A stretch of DNA of 64,000 nucleotides from Silene conica (taxonomy: Eukaryota; Streptophyta; Magnoliopsida; Caryophyllales; Caryophyllaceae). The stretch lies in assembly GCA_029255685.2 (NCBI GenBank), contig CM055316.2:69579237-69643236 (forward strand). Direction: 5' to 3'. This document shows positions 59,340 through 64,000 of the stretch, one piece after another. Position 1 is the stretch's first letter. Each line of letters opens with the position of its first letter. Below the pieces are notes generated by a model. It was given only the letters and a program-made list of their open reading frames with translations. It was not told where the DNA came from and made no database searches. The position numbers and the translations under genes were made by a program.

Positions 59340-59528
59340 CGGTTTTTCTATCCTATGCCCACAAGGCATAGGATAATAGTTTCAAGGCATAGATTAACAA
59401 CCACTTTTATCCACTTTTATCCATCATAAGAATCTTTTTAATATTAAAATTAAATTATCATTAATTAACCATTTTTTTCTCTCTCCTCCCTAATTTCCCT
59501 CTATTCCCTCTATTCCACGTTTTTTTTT
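59340..59528. repeat. Left TIR of MULE
   Basis: It begins CGGTTTTTCTATCCTATGCC. It contains an extra 10-bp copy of ACTTTTATCC near 59410 relative to the right TIR. Confidence 0.92.
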
Positions 59529-59757
59529 CTTTCCTTGCAATTCATTCCCACATTTTATTATACACCTTCCCCTTGGAATAACACATATAATCTTCCTCAG
59601 AAGAGCAAAAAAACAGATGATTATATATAGTGCCATCCTAAAATGTTCCTCAGCAATTGGATCATACAAATCAAGCAAGTTTCATGTAATTCTCAAATAA
59701 ATTGTTCAACTTAAATGTCAGTGGTAATCGTCTATAATACTACAAAAGAAAGATGGT

Positions 59758-62438
59758 CTAACATTTTACATTAAAAATGGGATTTAATTCCTCAATATCT
59801 TGGGCATCCTTTCTCCTTTTCCGAACATTACTAGTCGTCGGTATAGTGTTAACATGAAAATTTTCCTTATTCGGACAAGTTGTGATATTATGTCCGGGTT
59901 TTTTGCAATAAGAACAGCTTCTTGTTTGCTTTGATGCAGCTTCTTTCCCACCAATTTGTCGTCTAAATTTTGGACGGCCTTTTGTTCTTGAAACGGGAGG
60001 ATTAGCTATAATAGTGTCATCGCCAATATTGCACGCCATATTTTCACATACCTCACTATGATTAGTCGTTGCACATACCTCACTATGATTAGTCGTTGAA
60101 AGAAGAAATTGGACATGAAATTCGTCACGATGCCAACGTAACGGTAAATAGCTCACTGGAATTTCGAAACAATCTTTGTGTAGGAAGACGGATAAGACAT
60201 GCCGACATATAATGCCCCAAAATTCAAAAAGTTTGCAAGTGCAAGTGATATCGTCTTCGATCCATGTCACATTGTGCTTTTGCGAACTTAATTCCTTGTA
60301 GTGTTGCACAATAAAAACAAATTTATCTTCATCGCATACCGTATATTGTGTAGCTGTTGCAAACTCATCTTGAAACTTTTTGAAAGCAAACGCCGTGAAC
60401 AATTTGTATACCTGCTCCTCTAGAGGAGATAATGTACGCAATGAAGATCCCCTGTACGTATCTAACATAGTATGATGTAGATGACTTTGCTCAATATCTT
60501 CGATCGCTAGATCAACCTACACATTCACAATATAAATAGTATAAATAAATGATTTTACTCAATATCTTCTCAACTAATCTTTCTTATCAACTCAACAAAT
60601 TAACAAGGTCTTACACAATAATAATTAAATTATTCTACCGGTTTTAATATCCTATACACTAATCTAATAATGTTATACGTACATTATTAGTGCAGTAATA
60701 ATGATACGGTACCGATAATGATCTACGTACATTATTAGTGCATTATTGCATTGTGAGTACATGAATTAACATGAGCATTGAGTGCACAAGCGAATATGAT
60801 ATACGTAAATAATACTCCCTCTGTCTCAGTCATATGTTTACAGTATTTATACTTTTTTTAATCTCCCTCACAAAATAAAGGAAGTGTAAACATATAAACG
60901 GGACAGAGGAAATAATACATTTGGTAAAAATAATATATTAATTTAGCTTCTAGGAGTAACCTGTTTGATAAGCCGGGTTAAGCAAGAGCGTGATGATGTA
61001 AAACGCTTCACAAAACTATTAATACTCTCGCTTCTTCCGGTTGTTGTCATACCACCAAAAAAATTCTCACGAAGATATGCTGGGACCCAACTTTGTTTGA
61101 TCTCGTATAAGCCACATACATGCTTATTCTCATGCAAATTAAATTTTGACACTACAAGGGGCCATTCTCGTTCAAAATCATCAATAGAGTCCAACCTATA
61201 AAGTCTATAAAACTCGGCACACCACTTTGAATATTGGTCTCTAAGAAGTGCGGTAAACCAGCCAGAAAATTTGGATGTAATATGCCATATACAAAAGGCA
61301 TGTTTTGTATATGGCATTTCTGTCAATATAGCTTCTGTCATCCATGGATCTTGATCGGTGATGATTGTCTTTGGATGCCCCTTCATTAATAAAACAAAAG
61401 TCTAGTAATCAAACAAAAATGCATTAGTTAAACAACAACAAAAATTTAGGAGGAAAAAAAAATTTATATTATTTTACGTACCTTCATCAACCAGCGGAAG
61501 GTAGCTACACTTTCATTTCGAAGAAGAGCGCAACCGAAAAGTATAGTTCTTCCATGGTTATCGATCCCAATAAAAATGCCAAAAGGCATGTCAAATGCGT
61601 TCACTCTATAAGTAGTGTCAAATCCAGTAGAATCTCCAAATTCTTGGTACATATCAAAACAATGAGCAGGCGACCAAAATATATTCTGAAGCCTATTTTG
61701 AGAATCAACCGTGAAATCAAATTGAAAACTAGGATTTTGACTCTTTGCTATCTTACAATGCTCAAGAAGATCCACGGCATCGTTGTCCAAATTTTCTCTC
61801 TGAATCCTACTAAAAAAATTATGGACATCTTTTTTAAGAAAAGAAAGATCCCCATGTTTCACATTTTTTTGAAGCTCCATCACTCTCATTATTTGCTTGA
61901 CTGAAAGACCCGCATCTTTATATAACAAAAGTTGCTGCTCATCTTCCATAGATATGGTACGGTAAGAAGGAAGAAATCGCACTTGCACAGCTGACAACAA
62001 TTCATGATTATGAACTGAATTAAATTGGGTGACATGCCACTCCTCAGGAAAAATGTCATTTGTTTTTTTTAAGTATACTCTCATGACAGCCTTACAACCA
62101 CATCTTGACGATGACCTATTTCGTTGCTCTTTGAAAGGTTCTACAATTTTCTCCTCTGGGAAACCTTCTCTATGACATAAAAAATCTCGCCGAATCATTT
62201 TCCCATTTTTATTTGCAAAACGGCCTCTTCGAATTGAAAACCCATTCTTCTTAGCGAAATTCTCATAAAATTTGTAAGCCTCTTGCTCGCTAAGAAAACA
62301 TTGCCCCAGAAATGGCTCAAAAGAATTCGTATCAATTATGCCGTTATTGTCCACGTTACATATTTCATGTTCAGGAGAACTATTCAAATCAATAAAATTA
62401 ACATAGTCGGACCTATAAATAAACAAAATGTTCGACAT
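59758..62438 (-). CDS. FAR1-type MULE transposase, 718 aa
   Basis: This is the nuclear DDE transposase that cuts and joins the element's ends. Three exons (62438-61482, 61401-60961, 60516-59758) join at GT-AG introns, all in phase 0, into 718 aa. Residues of about 45-150 form the FAR1 DNA-binding zinc finger (AYKFYENFAKKNGFSIRRG; RCGCKAVMRV; HNHE). The transposase core shows FDTTYRVNAFDMPF (Asp274) and IITDQDPW (Asp335) and the TTGRSESINSF block. The SWIM finger is CTCKLFEFWGIICRHV (Cys558, Cys560, Cys570, His572). A CCHC knuckle lies at 667-680 (CSYCKKPGHNITTC). Residues around 606-622 hold a 9-aa direct duplication (TTNHSEVC). No lesion is visible. The first ATG sits just before an AG that could be a splice acceptor, so an extra 5' exon is possible. 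Confidence 0.9.
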
Positions 62439-62921
62439 TATTAGTAATTATAGCAAAACTTTACCCATTATACTCGCATATGTATGGAAAAGTTTGAAAA
62501 GTCTCATTTTGGTACACTCTCTACTTTTGTCAAGCAAACACTACGTAACATAAAAATACAAAAAGAAAGAAATCCACCAATATGCCATGCGCCACTGCAA
62601 CCCCATAGAACTATAAATTTCCATTTTTTATTGCATTATCAGGGATTTCTGAAGTGAAGTTTAACTAATTGCATTCTTGGGAGTTGTTTTTATTTTCGAC
62701 CTAAGTATCACACATATAATAAAATTGCACTCCAATTGTCATATGCTAGGCTAGAAATTCAACAGCAAACGCATCAATAATCAATATCATCCTGAATTCT
62801 GACCGTTATTAAGCTTTTATCCTATTTTTGTAAAAAGTAGCACCTAATCTCAACTGAATTCTGACCGTTATTAAGCTTTTATCCTATTTTTGTAAAAAGT
62901 AGCACCTAATCTCAGTGCTAA
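62439..62921 (-). promoter_or_regulatory. Upstream region of the MULE transposase, with 62-bp duplication
   Basis: Presumed promoter and leader. A 62-bp unit starting CTGAATTCTGACCG is present twice in tandem (62792-62853, 62854-62915), and the duplication ends almost exactly where a MITE was inserted. No clear TATA box was pinned down. Confidence 0.5.
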
Positions 62922-63147
62922 CACAAAAACTTGTATAAGACCGTCGCACGTGCGACCAGTTGAAAAGTAACCATATTGTGATAAGTAGTGACCACTTTTG
63001 AGTAAATAGTGACCACCTTTTTTAAGAAAAAAATGACCTATTTTTCAAAAGTTATCCCTTTTTATCAAAAAGTGGTCACATTTTACCACAAAATGGTCAC
63101 ATTTTGTAAAAAAGCACGGGTGAAACGGTCGTACAGGAGAATTACTG
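62922..63147. mobile_element. Mutator-like MITE inside the MULE
   Basis: A 226-bp insert with imperfect inverted ends (CACAAAAACTTGTATAAGAC; complement of CAGTAATTCTCCTGTACG) flanked by the perfect 9-bp repeat CAGTGCTAA (62913-62921, 63148-63156). Its interior is rich in AAAAGTGGTCAC-type repeats. Confidence 0.75.
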
Positions 63148-63472
63148 CAGTGCTAAATAATTGGAAATTTTTTGGAGATCGAGCAATTTTTCGGAAATCT
63201 GTGCGTGTGAGGAGCTTACTAGATTTACAAATAATAATTATGAAGTTTGATTCCTTCTCCAAGCATAACAACACATTCAATTACATTAAAATTATTTTCT
63301 CAACACAAAATTCATATAATGAGTAAAAAAAAGGATACAAAGACAAATACCTTTGGGTTGGAGTTGAAATAATGAAATTTTGTTCCATTAGAATAATAGC
63401 TATGAACCAGTTTTAACTAATGAGTATGATGATGATAGGTAATTGAATAGTTAATTGGAAGAAGGGTGTATC

Positions 63473-63639
63473 AAAAAACGTGTATTAGAGGGAAATTAGG
63501 GAGGAGAGAGAAAAAAATGGTTAATTAATAATAATTTAGTTTTAATATTAAAAAGATTCTTATGGTGGATAAAAGTGGTTGTTAATCTATGCCTTGAAAC
63601 TATTATCCTATGCCTTGTGGGCATAGGATAGAAAAACCG
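63473..63639. repeat. Right TIR of MULE
   Basis: Inverted copy of 59340-59528 ending GGATAGAAAAACCG. Confidence 0.92.
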
Positions 63640-63648
63640 ATTAACAAA

Positions 63649-64000
63649 TAAAAGTTTAAGGTTTTGACAATAGAGAGAAGGAAGAAAGAAGGAAGAAGTA
63701 AAACAAATAAAAACTTTAACGGGTTTGAAGCCCAATAGTATATAATTTACACTTTACAGTACTTTTAGGGAAGAGATTTTTTTTTTCGACAACAAGCAAA
63801 CAAAGTTAATTACTTGGTACATTATAATACATAGTGTAGTTAGAACATGAAAAATGATAAGACAGCATGAGAAAGTTTAGAGTGTAGAGTGGCATGTAAA
63901 GAAAGCAAAACGCAGCGAAATGAGGTGAACAATTACGATGAAGTCCTGGGTTGATCATTGTTTGATGATAAGACGACGATGAAGCCAAATTTTAGGGACA
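63649..64000. other. Window end, no recognisable gene
   Basis: AT-rich sequence with a T run at 63778-63789 that could be the tail of another minus-strand retroposon. Nothing firm. Confidence 0.4.

Larger units (their letters stand above)
59340..63639 (-). mobile_element. Complete Mutator-like element (MULE) with FAR1-type transposase
   Basis: A 4.3-kb element bounded by terminal inverted repeats of about 170-185 bp (59340-59528, 63473-63639, about 95% alike apart from a 10-bp and another small duplication at the left). It is flanked by the perfect 9-bp target duplication ATTAACAAA (59331-59339, 63640-63648). It carries one intact minus-strand transposase gene. Each TIR has a perfect hairpin (ATCCTATGCC, five bases, GGCATAGGAT) about 9 bp from the tip. 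All parts required for autonomous movement appear present. Confidence 0.93.

Overview
The window is nuclear DNA of a flowering plant, almost certainly a eudicot. It is AT-rich, has GT-AG introns, and is dominated by plant transposable elements of many classes. A Tat-type Ty3/gypsy element carrying an antisense gene resembles families described from Caryophyllales such as Silene, so that order is plausible, but this is a weak inference. There are no operons, rRNA genes, tRNA genes or CRISPR arrays.

Positions 1-27400 are one nested stack. The outer layer is a minus-strand Ty3/gypsy element with a tRNA-iMet primer site: the start of gag (1-315), the primer site (469-480) and a long LTR (483-27400, about 2.8 kb once inserts are removed). 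A Stowaway MITE (2176-17583) sits in that LTR. A Tat gypsy element (2263-17408, 5-bp TSD) sits in the MITE. A large minus-strand non-autonomous LTR element (6796-14289) sits in the Tat element and is joined to it at 6796 by an apparent deletion. Ten bases beyond the MITE, a Ty1/copia element (17596-26272, minus strand, 5-bp TSD) entered the same LTR. The Tat element keeps an intact, spliced antisense gene of 583 aa although its pol is destroyed.

Positions 27400-36600 hold the one clear host gene: a 13-exon glycoside hydrolase family 1 (beta-glucosidase-like) gene at 28903-35591. Its frame is intact (509 aa), but Lys and Ser stand where the two catalytic glutamates should be. Intron 1 carries three nested MITEs.

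Positions 36600-57100 are a mosaic: a TIR element with a 98-bp tandem array, two damaged FAR1/FRS (MULE transposase-like) genes, a 5.2-kb CACTA element inside the second, a small gene with an XS-like domain (the domain of SGS3/FDM RNA-silencing proteins), a Helitron, an NBS-LRR tail fragment, several MITEs and a short LINE derivative.

Positions 57500-64000 hold gypsy LTR fragments, then a complete Mutator-like element (59340-63639) with long TIRs, a perfect 9-bp TSD and an intact three-exon FAR1-type transposase of 718 aa. Mutator-type activity is a theme: five further short elements here also have 9-bp target duplications. The best candidates for follow-up are the active-site-less GH1 protein, the XS-like gene beside a MULE-type gene, the antisense gene of the Tat element and the complete MULE.
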